A DNA stretch of 64,000 bases from F23-D06 sp045132055 (GTDB lineage Bacteria; Bacteroidota; Bacteroidia; Bacteroidales; WCHB1-69), in contig JBGURP010000012.1 in assembly GCA_045132055.1 (NCBI GenBank), positions 62,001 to 126,000 on the forward strand, written 5' to 3'. The notes beneath the pieces were generated by a model, which searched no databases, was not told the DNA's origin, and worked only from the letters and a program-made list of their open reading frames with translations. The translations under genes and the position numbers were made by a program. Positions 54,816 through 63,991 of the stretch are shown here, piece after piece. The stretch's first letter is position 1; every line of letters begins with the position of its first letter.

Positions 54816-55889
54816 ATGAAATTATCCGAATTTAAGTATTATCTGCCTCAGGATCTGATTGCTTTACATCCTACGGAGGAGCGCGATGAGGCACGTTTGA
54901 TGGTGCTCGATCGCAAGACCAAAACCATTGAGCACAAATTATTCAAAAATGTCATTGATTATTTTGACGAAGGCGACTTGTTCGTGATGAACAACACGCG
55001 CGTGTTCCCGGCTCTGCTGTATGGCGAAAAGGAACAGACCCGCGCCAAGATTCGCGTCTTTTTGCTCCGTGAGCTCGACGAGGAGAGCCGTCTTTGGGAC
55101 GTGCTCGTGGATCCTGCCCGCAAAATCCGTATTGGCAACAAGCTCTGCTTCTGCGAGGACGACAGCCTTGTGGCCGAGGTTATCGACAACACCACTTCCC
55201 GCGGACGTACGCTCCGCTTCCTGTTCGATGGCGACCATGACGCATTCAAGAAAAAGCTGATGGACTTGGGTACGACTCCGCTGCCGGAAGACATCCAGCG
55301 TTTGCGCGAGATTGTGCCTGAGGATGAGCAAGATTATCAGACCATTTACGCTACCGAAGAGGGCGCGGTAGTGGCTCCGGCGGCCGGTTTCCACTTCAGC
55401 CGCGAACTCCTCAAACGTATGGAATTGAAGGGCATCGAACGCACGTACGTGACGCTGCACGCAGGTTTGAGCAACTTCAACGACATTGACGTGGAAGACC
55501 TCTCCAAGCACAAACCCGACTCCGAGCGCATGATCATCCGCGCCGATGTCGCCGACACCATCAACCAGGCAAAAGACGAAGGCCACAAGATTGTGATGGT
55601 GGGCACCACCACAACCAAGGCTCTGGAATCTTCCGTCTATGCCAACGGCCACGTGAAGACCACACAGATGAACGGCAAGGAGGATGCGTGGACCAACAAG
55701 TTCATCTATCCGCCTTATCGTTTCATGGTGGGCGATGCCATGATCACCAACTTCCACGCCTCCCAGAGCTCCATGCTCATGATGGTGGCAGCCTTCGGCG
55801 GCTACGATTTCGTGATGCGCGCTTACAAAGAGGCCGTGGCCGAGAAATACAGATTCCTCACCTACGGTGACGCAATGTTGATTATTTAA
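54816..55889 (+). CDS. queA: S-adenosylmethionine:tRNA ribosyltransferase-isomerase
   Basis: QueA adds the cyclopentenediol ring precursor to 7-aminomethyl-7-deazaguanine in tRNA (queuosine synthesis). The start at 54816 gives MKLSEFKYYLPQDLIALHP; an ATG at 54783 is inside the promoter. The 357-residue protein has MVLDRKTKTIEHKLF, MNNTRVFPALL, TEEGAVVAPAAGFHFS, YVTLHAGLSNF and ITNFHASQSSMLMMVAAF. These are standard QueA blocks. Its neighbours purM and pcrA are unrelated; purM follows after 23 bases. Confidence 0.95.
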   Translation: MKLSEFKYYLPQDLIALHPTEERDEARLMVLDRKTKTIEHKLFKNVIDYFDEGDLFVMNNTRVFPALLYGEKEQTRAKIRVFLLRELDEESRLWDVLVDPARKIRIGNKLCFCEDDSLVAEVIDNTTSRGRTLRFLFDGDHDAFKKKLMDLGTTPLPEDIQRLREIVPEDEQDYQTIYATEEGAVVAPAAGFHFSRELLKRMELKGIERTYVTLHAGLSNFNDIDVEDLSKHKPDSERMIIRADVADTINQAKDEGHKIVMVGTTTTKALESSVYANGHVKTTQMNGKEDAWTNKFIYPPYRFMVGDAMITNFHASQSSMLMMVAAFGGYDFVMRAYKEAVAEKYRFLTYGDAMLII

Positions 55890-55912
55890 CTTTTATTAAA
55901 ATACTTCCCACT

Positions 55913-56944
55913 ATGGCAAAATCATACGAAGCAGCAGGCGTTCGTCTGGAAGCCGGATACGAGTCCGTGCGCCTCATTAAAAAACACATCTCCCGCACCA
56001 ACCGTCCGGGTATGATGGGCAACATCGGCAGTTTTGGCGGCATGTTCGACCTGGCCTCCCTGAACTACAAGGAGCCCGTTTTGGTGAGCGGAACTGACGG
56101 TGTCGGCACCAAACTGAAAATCGCTTTCATGATGGACAAGCACGATACCATCGGTCAGGACGCCGTGGCCATGTGCGTGAACGACGTGCTCGCACAGGGT
56201 GCCGCGCCGCTGTTTTTCCTGGATTACATTGCCGTGGGCAAGAACGAACCTGCTAAGATTGAGCAGATTGTGAAGGGCGTGGCCGACGGCTGCGTGCTCT
56301 CCAACTGCGCCTTAATCGGCGGCGAAACGGCAGAAATGCCCGACATGTACGACGAAGACGAATATGACATCGCCGGTTTCACAGTGGGCGCCGTGGAGAA
56401 ATCCAAACTCATCGACGGCAGCCAAGTCAAGGTCGGCGATCTGCTCATCGGCCTCGCCTCCTCCGGCGTGCACTCCAACGGATTCTCCCTGGTCCGCAAA
56501 ATCGTCTTTAAAGACAACCATCTGGACCTCAACAAGCAATATGAAGGCTTGCCCGACACGTTGGGCAACGTGCTCCTCACCCCTACCCGCATCTACGTGC
56601 GTCCGGTGTTAGAGGTGTTAAAAAAAGTCAACATCCATGCCATCTGCCACATCACCGGCGGTGGCTTCGATGAGAACATCCCGCGCGTGCTGCAAGAAGG
56701 TCAAGGCATCTACGTGGAGGAAGGCACTTGGGATATGCCTGCCATCTTCCCGTTCCTCGAGAAATACGGCAAGGTGGAACACCGCGAAATGTTCAACATC
56801 TTCAACATGGGTATCGGTATGGTGCTCGTGGTGGATCCCAAAGACCGTGAGGAAGTGCTCAGCATGTTCACCGAGCTCGGCGAGAAAGCCTTCGTCATCG
56901 GCAAGGTGACCGACAAAGAGGGTGTCGATATTAAACTTCTGTAA
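55913..56944 (+). CDS. purM: phosphoribosylformylglycinamidine cyclo-ligase
   Basis: PurM (AIR synthetase) closes the imidazole ring in purine synthesis. The 343-residue protein begins YEAAGVRLEAGYESVRLIKK and contains VLVSGTDGVGTKLKIAF, CVNDVLAQGAAPLFFLDYIA, LIGGETAEMPDMY, and GLASSGVHSNGFSLVRKI, then the C-terminal AIRS domain (ICHITGGGFDENIPRVL). These are typical. The barrel-protein ATG at 56947 is 2 bases after the stop, and nfo follows that closely, so the three are probably one transcript. Confidence 0.95.
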   Translation: MAKSYEAAGVRLEAGYESVRLIKKHISRTNRPGMMGNIGSFGGMFDLASLNYKEPVLVSGTDGVGTKLKIAFMMDKHDTIGQDAVAMCVNDVLAQGAAPLFFLDYIAVGKNEPAKIEQIVKGVADGCVLSNCALIGGETAEMPDMYDEDEYDIAGFTVGAVEKSKLIDGSQVKVGDLLIGLASSGVHSNGFSLVRKIVFKDNHLDLNKQYEGLPDTLGNVLLTPTRIYVRPVLEVLKKVNIHAICHITGGGFDENIPRVLQEGQGIYVEEGTWDMPAIFPFLEKYGKVEHREMFNIFNMGIGMVLVVDPKDREEVLSMFTELGEKAFVIGKVTDKEGVDIKLL

Positions 56945-56946
56945 TC

Positions 56947-57735
56947 ATGAAACGGCTGATTATCCTGGCTCTCTGCCTCGCATGCAGTCTGATGGCTGTG
57001 GCCCAACAAGAAAACGACAATCCAAAAGTCAAAGTGGGCGTGCGCGTGGGCGGAGTGGGATCTTGTTTTATCGTCCCTCAAAATGAAGTCATCTGCCTCA
57101 ATCCGCAAAACAGCAAGCCAAAACGCCCCATGAAAATCGGTCTTACGGCTGGTGTAACAGTGGATATCCCTATTTCCCAAAAATTGAATTTGCAGACAGG
57201 GCTGATGTATTCATTGCAACGTGCGGGTGAGAAGGATCAGTGTATCTATAACATCGGCGACACGAACTATTCTGTCGATTCCAGAATCACGTACAAGTCT
57301 CACCATATCAAGTTGCCGTTGATGATCATGTTCCAAGGCTCAAACAAACCTAATCATTTTGTTGCTGGCGTGGGCGTGTTCGCTGATGTGGCCTTGGGAG
57401 GAAAACTCCGGTATGATGCTTCCGCCGTACTTACCCCGGGTGGCAAATATCTGATTGAAGGAGATTTGAATCCATACAACAAGGAAAACCAATATTTGAG
57501 ATATCGTTTGAATGATGATGATTTCTGGTACAAACACACCCTTGGGTATGGAAGCCTGTTCAAACGGTTCAATTTCGGCGTATCAGCGGAAATCGGATAC
57601 CAGATTTCCAAGGTTTACTTGGGCGCGCACATTGACTTCGGCGTGCTCAACATGGCCCGTCAGGAAATGTGCGGCGAGAATTACAGACAACGTCCGCTGG
57701 ATGTGCAGGTGTTAATAGGATACAATATCAATTAA
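56947..57735 (+). CDS. outer-membrane beta-barrel protein (PorT-like size)
   Basis: A 262-residue protein with a signal peptide (MKRLIILALCLACSLMAVAQ) and alternating strands: VKVGVRVGGVGSC, KLNLQTGLMYSLQRAG, HHIKLPLMIMFQG, AGVGVFADVALGGKLRYD and a terminal strand DVQVLIGYNIN. This is the common small-barrel (OMP_b-brl) pattern of Bacteroidota. No specific function can be read. It lies 2 bases after purM and 2 before nfo. Confidence 0.7.
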   Translation: MKRLIILALCLACSLMAVAQQENDNPKVKVGVRVGGVGSCFIVPQNEVICLNPQNSKPKRPMKIGLTAGVTVDIPISQKLNLQTGLMYSLQRAGEKDQCIYNIGDTNYSVDSRITYKSHHIKLPLMIMFQGSNKPNHFVAGVGVFADVALGGKLRYDASAVLTPGGKYLIEGDLNPYNKENQYLRYRLNDDDFWYKHTLGYGSLFKRFNFGVSAEIGYQISKVYLGAHIDFGVLNMARQEMCGENYRQRPLDVQVLIGYNIN

Positions 57736-57737
57736 GT

Positions 57738-58580
57738 ATGAAATACATAGGACCGCATGTCAGTGCCACCGGCGGAGTGGAAAACGCCCCGTTGAACGCG
57801 ATGGCCGTCGGTGCAAATGCCTTCGCACTGTTCACCAAGAATCAACGACAGTGGGTTTCCGCACCGCTTACCCAGAAATCCATTGTCGCGTTCAAAGCCC
57901 ATTGCGAGAAAGCCGGCATCACACCCGACTTCATCCTGCCTCACGACAGTTATCTCATCAACCTCGGACAGCCGGAAGAGGAGGCATTGCAGAAATCGCG
58001 CAACTCCTTCTTTGATGAAATGAAACGTTGCGAACAGTTGGGATTGAAGATGCTTAACTTCCATCCAGGCAGCCATCTCAACAAGATTTCGCTCGAAGAG
58101 TGCCTCCGGCGCATTGCGGAGAGCATCAACATGGCACTGGACCAGACGCACGGCGTGACGGCTGTAATCGAAAACACTGCCGGACAAGGCTCCAACGTGG
58201 GCTTCAGCTTTCAACATATCTCCTATATCATTGAAAAAGTGGAAGACAAAAGCCGCGTGGGCGTTTGTATCGACACTTGCCACACCTACTCCGCTGGCTA
58301 TGATTTGAAGACGGAAGAGGGCTACAAACATACGTGGAAAGAGTTTGATGAAACCATCGGCGGCCAATACTTGCGTGCTATCCACCTCAACGATACCAAG
58401 AAACCTTTCGCCTCACGCGTGGACCGTCACGACAGCATCGGCAAGGGACTGTTAGGCATGGAGTTTTTCCAGCGCTTTATGCGCGACCCGCGATTCGACA
58501 ACATGCCACTTATCCTGGAAACGCCCGATGAAACCCTGTGGGCAGAGGAGATAAAACTACTGCATTCGCTTGAAAATTAG
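57738..58580 (+). CDS. nfo: deoxyribonuclease IV (endonuclease IV)
   Basis: Nfo cleaves at abasic sites in base-excision repair using three zinc ions. The start at 57738 (MKYIGPHVSATGGVENAP) is the conserved N-terminus; an ATG at 57669 lies inside the previous gene. The 280-residue TIM barrel has GPHVSATGG, LPHDSYLINL, FHPGSHL, VIENTAGQGSNVG, GVCIDTCHTYSAGYD, IHLNDTKKPFASRVDRHDSI and LILETPDET. All metal-ligand blocks are present. tRNA-Glu follows. Confidence 0.95.
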   Translation: MKYIGPHVSATGGVENAPLNAMAVGANAFALFTKNQRQWVSAPLTQKSIVAFKAHCEKAGITPDFILPHDSYLINLGQPEEEALQKSRNSFFDEMKRCEQLGLKMLNFHPGSHLNKISLEECLRRIAESINMALDQTHGVTAVIENTAGQGSNVGFSFQHISYIIEKVEDKSRVGVCIDTCHTYSAGYDLKTEEGYKHTWKEFDETIGGQYLRAIHLNDTKKPFASRVDRHDSIGKGLLGMEFFQRFMRDPRFDNMPLILETPDETLWAEEIKLLHSLEN

Positions 58581-58629
58581 AAAAATACAACAATATTGAT
58601 TTTTTTAAGGCTCCATTTGAAAAAAATTG

Positions 58630-58637
58630 TATTTTTG
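58630..58637 (+). promoter_or_regulatory. -7 promoter element for tRNA-Glu
   Basis: TATTTTTGCAGCCTCAAAA, matching TAnnTTTG with the extended initiator, 21 bases before the tRNA 5' end. Confidence 0.65.
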
Positions 58638-58658
58638 CAGCCTCAAAAAACACCTAAT

Positions 58659-58730
58659 GCTGCGTTCTTCTAACGGTTAGGAATCAAGATTCTCAATCTT
58701 GCAATACGAGTTCGATTCTCGTACGCAGTA
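58659..58730 (+). tRNA. tRNA-Glu (anticodon CUC)
   Basis: A 72-nucleotide cloverleaf: acceptor GCTGCGT/ACGCAGT (first pair G-U), D-arm TTCT...GGAA, anticodon stem CAAGA/TCTTG with loop TTCTCAA (anticodon CTC at 58692-58694), 4-base variable loop, T-arm ACGAG-TTCGATT-CTCGT, discriminator A. CCA is not encoded. The D-arm and short variable loop are typical of tRNA-Glu. CUC is a second glutamate anticodon beside the usual UUC. Confidence 0.85.
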
Positions 58731-58735
58731 CAACC

Positions 58736-58760
58736 AAGCACCTTCTTCAAAAAGGTGCTT
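58736..58760 (+). terminator. terminator after tRNA-Glu
   Basis: A 9-bp stem AAGCACCTT/AAGGTGCTT with a 7-base loop, followed by TTTT. It begins 6 bases after the tRNA and just before the convergent uvrB end. Confidence 0.88.
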
Positions 58761-58770
58761 TTTTATTTTC

Positions 58771-60804
58771 CTAATACTCTTTGATTCGCTGCTCGATGCG
58801 GATCACCTCATCACGAAGCTCCGTAGCCCGGTCAAAATCCAAATCTTTGACCGCCTTGTCCATCTCCTTGCGCAACATCTTGGACCTCAATTTCAATTGC
58901 TCCAAATTCAAAAGACGTATATCATCTTCAGCGGCCATCGCCTCGATGGGTTGCACTGTCTTGTACTTTTTCTTGTCGATTTCGCCCTGTTTGGTCACAG
59001 CTTCGTCAATCTGGCCGGCCAGATAGACCTCTTCGGACTTCACCACGCCCTTAGGCACGATGTGGTGCTCTTCGTTGTATGCCATCTGTTTTGCCCTCCG
59101 GCGGTTGGTTTCGTCCATAGTTGCCTGCATGGACTTGGTAATCTTGTTGGCATAGAAGATGACCTTGCCATTCACGTGGCGCGCCGCGCGACCGGCTGTC
59201 TGCGTGAGCGAGCGCGTATTGCGCAGGAAACCCTCCTTGTCGGCATCCATGATGGCCACCAGGGAAACTTCCGGCAAGTCCAAGCCCTCACGCAAAAGGT
59301 TCACGCCCACGAGCACGTCGATGGCGCCGAAGCGCAAATCCTTCAGAATCTCCACTCTGTCCAGCGTTTCCACATCAGAGTGGATGTAGCACGATTTGAT
59401 GCCGATGCGGATCAGATAGCTGTTCAGCTCCTCGGCCATCTTCTTGGTGAGGGTCGTCACCAACACGCGCTCGCCGCGATCCACAGTGTCCTCAATCTCA
59501 TTCAGCAGGTCATCCACCTGATTGGTGGCAGGACGAACCTCAATGACAGGATCCAGCAAGCCCGTGGGGCGGACCACCTGCTCCACCACGACGCCACCCG
59601 ACTGCTGCAACTCAAAGTCCGCAGGTGTGGCACTCATATACACAGTTTGCCCGATAAGGTCTTCAAACTCATTGAATTTCAGCGGTCTATTATCCAACGC
59701 CGCTGGTAAGCGGAAACCGTAATCCACTAAGTTGATCTTGCGGGAACGGTCGCCACCATACATAGCCCCGATTTGCGGCACCGTAACGTGACTCTCATCA
59801 ACAACCAAGATAAAATCATCAGGGAAAAAGTCCAGAATGCAGAAAGGCCTTTGACCTGGCTGCCGCTTGTCGAAATAGCGGGAGTAATTCTCAATGCCAG
59901 AGCAATATCCCAGCTCCTTCATCATCTCCACATCATAATTCACCCGGTCCTCCAGTCGCTTGGCCTCCAAGTATTTCTCAATGGAGCGAAAATACTTCAT
60001 CTGCTCGCCCAAATCAATCTTGATATTGTCAATAGCCTCATTTAACGACTGTTGCGTAGTTACAAAAATACTGGCAGGATAGATGGTGATCTTGTCCAAT
60101 TTATTAATGACACCGCCAGAAGAGGCTTCGATTTCGAAAATGGATTCTATCTCATCATCAAAAAAGACAAGCCGGAAAGCGTGCTCATTGTAGGGCGGAA
60201 AGATATCGACGGTATCGCCTTTCACGCGGAACTGCGAGGTTTGCAGGTCTAGCTCGGTGCGGGAGTAGAGGCTGTTCACGAACGCGAGCAGCAGCTTGTT
60301 GCGGTCAATGAGCATGCCCGTATGGAGATGGATGACATTTTTGGCAAAGTCATCCGGATTGCCGATACCGTATATGCAGGATACGGAGGCCACCACGATG
60401 ATGTCGCGACGCCCCGACAACAGCGAAGCCGTCGTATGCAGACGCAGTTTTTCAATCTCGTCATTGATTGCCAAATCCTTCTCGATATACGTGTTCGTAG
60501 TGGGGATGTAAGCTTCAGGTTGGTAGTAATCGTAATAGGAAACGAAATACTCCACCGCATTTTCCGGAAAAAACTGCTTAAACTCGCTATAGAGCTGGGC
60601 CGCAAGCGTCTTGTTGTGGCTCAGCACCAGTGCGGGGCGGTTCAGCTCGTTGAGCACGTTGGCAATGGTAAAGGTCTTGCCCGAACCGGTGACACCCAAA
60701 AGAGTCTGTGCCTTGTCGCCGCGCCGAAGTCCTTCTACCAACTGTTTAATAGCGGTTGGCTGATCGCCGGAAGGTTCATATGAGGAGGTTAACTTGAAAT
60801 TCAT
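58771..60804 (-). CDS. uvrB: excinuclease ABC subunit B
   Basis: UvrB is the damage-verifying helicase of nucleotide excision repair. The 677-residue protein has Walker A GVTGSGKTFTIANV (37-50), the damage-binding beta-hairpin YYDYYQPEAYIP (about 92-103), DESHVTVPQIGAMY, VNLLREGLDLPEVSLVAI, and RAARHVNGKVIFYA. A C-terminal UVR domain (LRKEMDKAVKDLDFDRATEL) binds UvrC. Length is standard. A minus-strand promoter at 60824-60831 is nearly overlapping the holA promoter. Confidence 0.97.
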   Translation of the reverse strand: MNFKLTSSYEPSGDQPTAIKQLVEGLRRGDKAQTLLGVTGSGKTFTIANVLNELNRPALVLSHNKTLAAQLYSEFKQFFPENAVEYFVSYYDYYQPEAYIPTTNTYIEKDLAINDEIEKLRLHTTASLLSGRRDIIVVASVSCIYGIGNPDDFAKNVIHLHTGMLIDRNKLLLAFVNSLYSRTELDLQTSQFRVKGDTVDIFPPYNEHAFRLVFFDDEIESIFEIEASSGGVINKLDKITIYPASIFVTTQQSLNEAIDNIKIDLGEQMKYFRSIEKYLEAKRLEDRVNYDVEMMKELGYCSGIENYSRYFDKRQPGQRPFCILDFFPDDFILVVDESHVTVPQIGAMYGGDRSRKINLVDYGFRLPAALDNRPLKFNEFEDLIGQTVYMSATPADFELQQSGGVVVEQVVRPTGLLDPVIEVRPATNQVDDLLNEIEDTVDRGERVLVTTLTKKMAEELNSYLIRIGIKSCYIHSDVETLDRVEILKDLRFGAIDVLVGVNLLREGLDLPEVSLVAIMDADKEGFLRNTRSLTQTAGRAARHVNGKVIFYANKITKSMQATMDETNRRRAKQMAYNEEHHIVPKGVVKSEEVYLAGQIDEAVTKQGEIDKKKYKTVQPIEAMAAEDDIRLLNLEQLKLRSKMLRKEMDKAVKDLDFDRATELRDEVIRIEQRIKEY

Positions 60805-60823
60805 TCTTCAATTTTAAAGGGGG

Positions 60824-60831
60824 CAAAAATA
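60824..60831 (-). promoter_or_regulatory. -7 promoter element for uvrB
   Basis: The minus strand reads TATTTTTGCCCCC, 20 bases before the uvrB ATG. It is 9 bases from the opposite holA -7 element. Confidence 0.65.
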
Positions 60832-60840
60832 ATAAAATTG

Positions 60841-60848
60841 TATCTTTG
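60841..60848 (+). promoter_or_regulatory. -7 promoter element for holA
   Basis: TATCTTTGCAACC, 26 bases before the ATG at 60875, back-to-back with the uvrB promoter. Confidence 0.65.
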
Positions 60849-60874
60849 CAACCTAGTTTTAATGTCAGAGGATT

Positions 60875-61870
60875 ATGATAAAATACGAAGAACTTGTAGC
60901 TCAATTGAAAAGCCGTCAGTTCAAGCCGGTTTACTTGCTCATGGGCGAGGAGCCGTTTTACATTGACCGGATTTGCAGGTTCTTCGAAAACAAGGTCATC
61001 GAAGAGGCCGACCGCGACTTCAACCAAGTGGTACTGTACGGCAAGGACACCTCAGCGGCTGAGATTGTAGCCAACGCCAAAGAGTTTCCGTTCGGCAGCC
61101 AGTACAAGCTGGTCATCGTCAAGGAGGCCAAGGACTTGAAGGACATCGACCTGCTGAAATCCTACGTGGAAAATCCAGTAGAATCCTCCATTCTGGTCAT
61201 CTGCTACAAATACGGCAAGCTCAAAGCCACGCAGTACAAGGCTTACGAAAAGAAAGGTGTGGTGTTTGAGTCCGTAGGCATCAAGGACTGGAACCTGCCC
61301 GACTGGGTGCAGAAAACTGCCGCAGCCTTCAAGTACAAGCTGGATGCGCAATCCGCTTACATCCTCACCGAGCATATCGGCAACGATTTGTCGCGCATTT
61401 TCAACGAATTTGAGAAGCTGAAGGTCATCCTGCCACCCGGCAGCTCCATCACCCCTGATATCATCGAGCAATACATCGGCATCAGCAAAGAGTACAATAT
61501 TTTTGAATTGCAGGAGGCGTTAGGCGAGCGAAATCTTCAAAAAACGTACAAAATCATCCAGAATTTCACCCAGCATCTGAAAGAAAACCCCAACATCAAG
61601 ACTATCCTGATGTTGTACAATTTCTACCACAAAATGCTGATGTACCATCTGTCGCCTGACAAGAGCAACGAGGCCTTGCGTGCCATCTACGGCAACCTGC
61701 CGCCCATGATCATGAGCAAAAATGTGCGCTACGCACAAAGTCACACCTTATCTCAGCTCACCTATATCATCTCGGTACTAAGGGAATACGACGTCAAATC
61801 CAAAGGTGTGGACTCCAACTGCGAGGAGGGCGAGTTGCTGAAAGAAATGATTTACAAGATTACACGATAA
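60875..61870 (+). CDS. holA: DNA polymerase III subunit delta
   Basis: HolA is the clamp-loader subunit that opens the beta clamp. The 331-residue protein has the family N-terminus LKSRQFKPVYLLMGEEPFYIDRI (about 11-33), a helical linker and the C-terminal collar helix domain (LLKEMIYKITR end). A region with PPGSSITPDIIEQYIG (about 190) marks the second AAA+-like part. No functional Walker A is expected in delta. Length is typical of bacterial HolA. An M48 protease gene follows after 15 bases. Confidence 0.9.
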   Translation: MIKYEELVAQLKSRQFKPVYLLMGEEPFYIDRICRFFENKVIEEADRDFNQVVLYGKDTSAAEIVANAKEFPFGSQYKLVIVKEAKDLKDIDLLKSYVENPVESSILVICYKYGKLKATQYKAYEKKGVVFESVGIKDWNLPDWVQKTAAAFKYKLDAQSAYILTEHIGNDLSRIFNEFEKLKVILPPGSSITPDIIEQYIGISKEYNIFELQEALGERNLQKTYKIIQNFTQHLKENPNIKTILMLYNFYHKMLMYHLSPDKSNEALRAIYGNLPPMIMSKNVRYAQSHTLSQLTYIISVLREYDVKSKGVDSNCEEGELLKEMIYKITR

Positions 61871-61885
61871 CATTCATATTTCAAG

Positions 61886-63991
61886 ATGAAAAAGATTTTA
61901 TGGTTTGTCTGGGTTTTTGTCTTGTGCATGTCCCTTGGGCAAGCACAGAATGCCACTTCCGTCCAGACTTTCAAGCCTTTACAGTCTCAGGGCGAGTTCC
62001 CTTCTTTTTTAAATGAAGTGCTTGCTGCTTCTCCCAAAGACAATATTTATAATGTCTTTTTGAAAAATCTCGTATCAGAAGGAAAAATCCTATACGGGAC
62101 GGAGTTGAACCAATACATTGACCATATTGCCGACCAGTTGCTGGCCAAAAATCCCGATTTGCGCAAAGAAATAGATATTTACATTCTGGAAGTACCGGAA
62201 GTGAATGCCTATTCTCTTAAAAACGGGACCATTCTAATAAACATGGGGATGCTGGCGCAAGTTACCAACGAAGCGGAACTGGCTTTTGTCATTGCGCACG
62301 AGATTGCTCACTACAGTGAGCGTCACGGCACATTGGATCCAAAGAACAAATCCAAAAACAAGGATGTCGTGACCGATTATTTGCAAACCCATCAATATTC
62401 ACGTGACCAGGAGTTTGCGGCCGACCGCGTGGGGTTGACCCAGTATTTCAAGAATTCGTCATACAGTTTCGATGTGTTGGACGGAATTTTCGATGTTTTA
62501 CTCTTTTCCAATCTGCCTTTTGATGAGATACCGTTTGAAAGATCCGAAGTGGAAACCGGATTCTATTCATTTCCGGAGAATTACTTCCTGAAGACCGTCG
62601 CCACTATCTCCAACCGTTCCGCTATCGTGGATACTTTTCTCACGCATCCCAACATTGAAAAGCGCCGTGCCGCAGTCAAAGTGCTCACCCAAAGCTTCTC
62701 CAACGAAAACCGTAAAAGATTCGTACAGTCGGAAGAAGACTTTTACCGGATTCGCGACCTGGCTCGTTTCTCCTGCATTGAGTATTATCTGATTCGCCAC
62801 CAATACGACCGGGCAATTTACAACATTCATGTGCTGCAACAGCTGTTCCCCGACAACGAGTATCTGGAAAGCGCTATGGTTTCTGCCTTATACGGGGCTT
62901 CGAAGCACAAATCCGAGGGGTCCATCAGCTCCACCTACAAATCCTACAAAAATGTAGAAGGTGAGATGCAGCAAGTGAGTTATTTCATGTCCAAGATGAA
63001 TCGCCTGGAATATTCACTGCTGGCGCTTCGCAAAGCATGGGCAGCCAGGGAAAAGCATCCTGACGACCCATACCTGAATAGCATAACCAAAGAGCTCCTA
63101 CAAGACATCTTTGTAAAACAGAAGAAGACTTACGTCGATTTTTGCGACTATCCACAAGGTACCAAGCTGGAAGATATCCACGAAGAAGAGGTGACCTCCA
63201 CCACAGGCGAATCGAAATACGACCGTATCAAACAGCAGACAAACACGGGCAAGGTGCTACCCGAAGCAAAATTCAAGACAGCCAATTACATGTTGGTTGA
63301 CATCCATCAGGATTCGCTGTTCAAGGCGTGGGTGAACGATGCCATCATCAATTCCGATGCCATCAATCTGTTAGAGAATCTAACCGAAAAGCATATTGGA
63401 GATGAAAAGCGGTTGCTCATTGCCGAGCCTATCTACCAAATCTACGACAGTGAATCCCAAGTGCAGCTTTCTAAAAGCAAAAAATACGCCTTGCGGCTCC
63501 AGAATATGATGGCCCGTACCACAAAGAAAATGGGGATTGAGCCAAGCACTTGCAATGTGCAACCTGGTAGCCAATTGGACACCAAAACATACAACGAACT
63601 CTCCCGAACTCGTCAATTATGCCATGACATCAACAATTGCGAGGGAGCTAGCATGCGCTATTACTCGGCAAAGTACATTGAGGACATAATCCCTAGCGTA
63701 GGCTCCAAAATGTGCTATGTATTTGTTTCCGCCAATCCGTACAGCTGGTTTACCCTTAATAAATTATGCTTGATGATCTACTCCATTGCCTGCCCTTACA
63801 CCATACCTCTTGCTGTGGCAAACTGCTGCTTTATGAAATATGACACCAACGTCAGTTTTTGCATTGTAGATGTCTCCACCAGCCAAATTGAAAAGGTTTC
63901 ATCCCTCTCAAAGAGCGCACCTATCAGCAGAGCATACGTTGACGGTTTCGTTTACAATCAATTAGAAAAGTATATCAAAGGCAAAAAATGA
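61886..63991 (+). CDS. M48 family metalloprotease, secreted
   Basis: A 701-residue exported protein with signal peptide MKKILWFVWVFVLCMSLGQAQ, then the zinc-protease motif VIAHEIAHYSERHGT (His138, Glu139, His142) and the third ligand region DQEFAADRVGL (Glu176). The C-terminal 400 residues are helical (TPR-like, about 295-430) and then a region I cannot assign. It resembles BepA/YcaL-type M48 proteases that monitor outer-membrane protein quality, but the C-terminal domain differs. The stop overlaps an ATG for the next gene. Confidence 0.85.
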   Translation: MKKILWFVWVFVLCMSLGQAQNATSVQTFKPLQSQGEFPSFLNEVLAASPKDNIYNVFLKNLVSEGKILYGTELNQYIDHIADQLLAKNPDLRKEIDIYILEVPEVNAYSLKNGTILINMGMLAQVTNEAELAFVIAHEIAHYSERHGTLDPKNKSKNKDVVTDYLQTHQYSRDQEFAADRVGLTQYFKNSSYSFDVLDGIFDVLLFSNLPFDEIPFERSEVETGFYSFPENYFLKTVATISNRSAIVDTFLTHPNIEKRRAAVKVLTQSFSNENRKRFVQSEEDFYRIRDLARFSCIEYYLIRHQYDRAIYNIHVLQQLFPDNEYLESAMVSALYGASKHKSEGSISSTYKSYKNVEGEMQQVSYFMSKMNRLEYSLLALRKAWAAREKHPDDPYLNSITKELLQDIFVKQKKTYVDFCDYPQGTKLEDIHEEEVTSTTGESKYDRIKQQTNTGKVLPEAKFKTANYMLVDIHQDSLFKAWVNDAIINSDAINLLENLTEKHIGDEKRLLIAEPIYQIYDSESQVQLSKSKKYALRLQNMMARTTKKMGIEPSTCNVQPGSQLDTKTYNELSRTRQLCHDINNCEGASMRYYSAKYIEDIIPSVGSKMCYVFVSANPYSWFTLNKLCLMIYSIACPYTIPLAVANCCFMKYDTNVSFCIVDVSTSQIEKVSSLSKSAPISRAYVDGFVYNQLEKYIKGKK

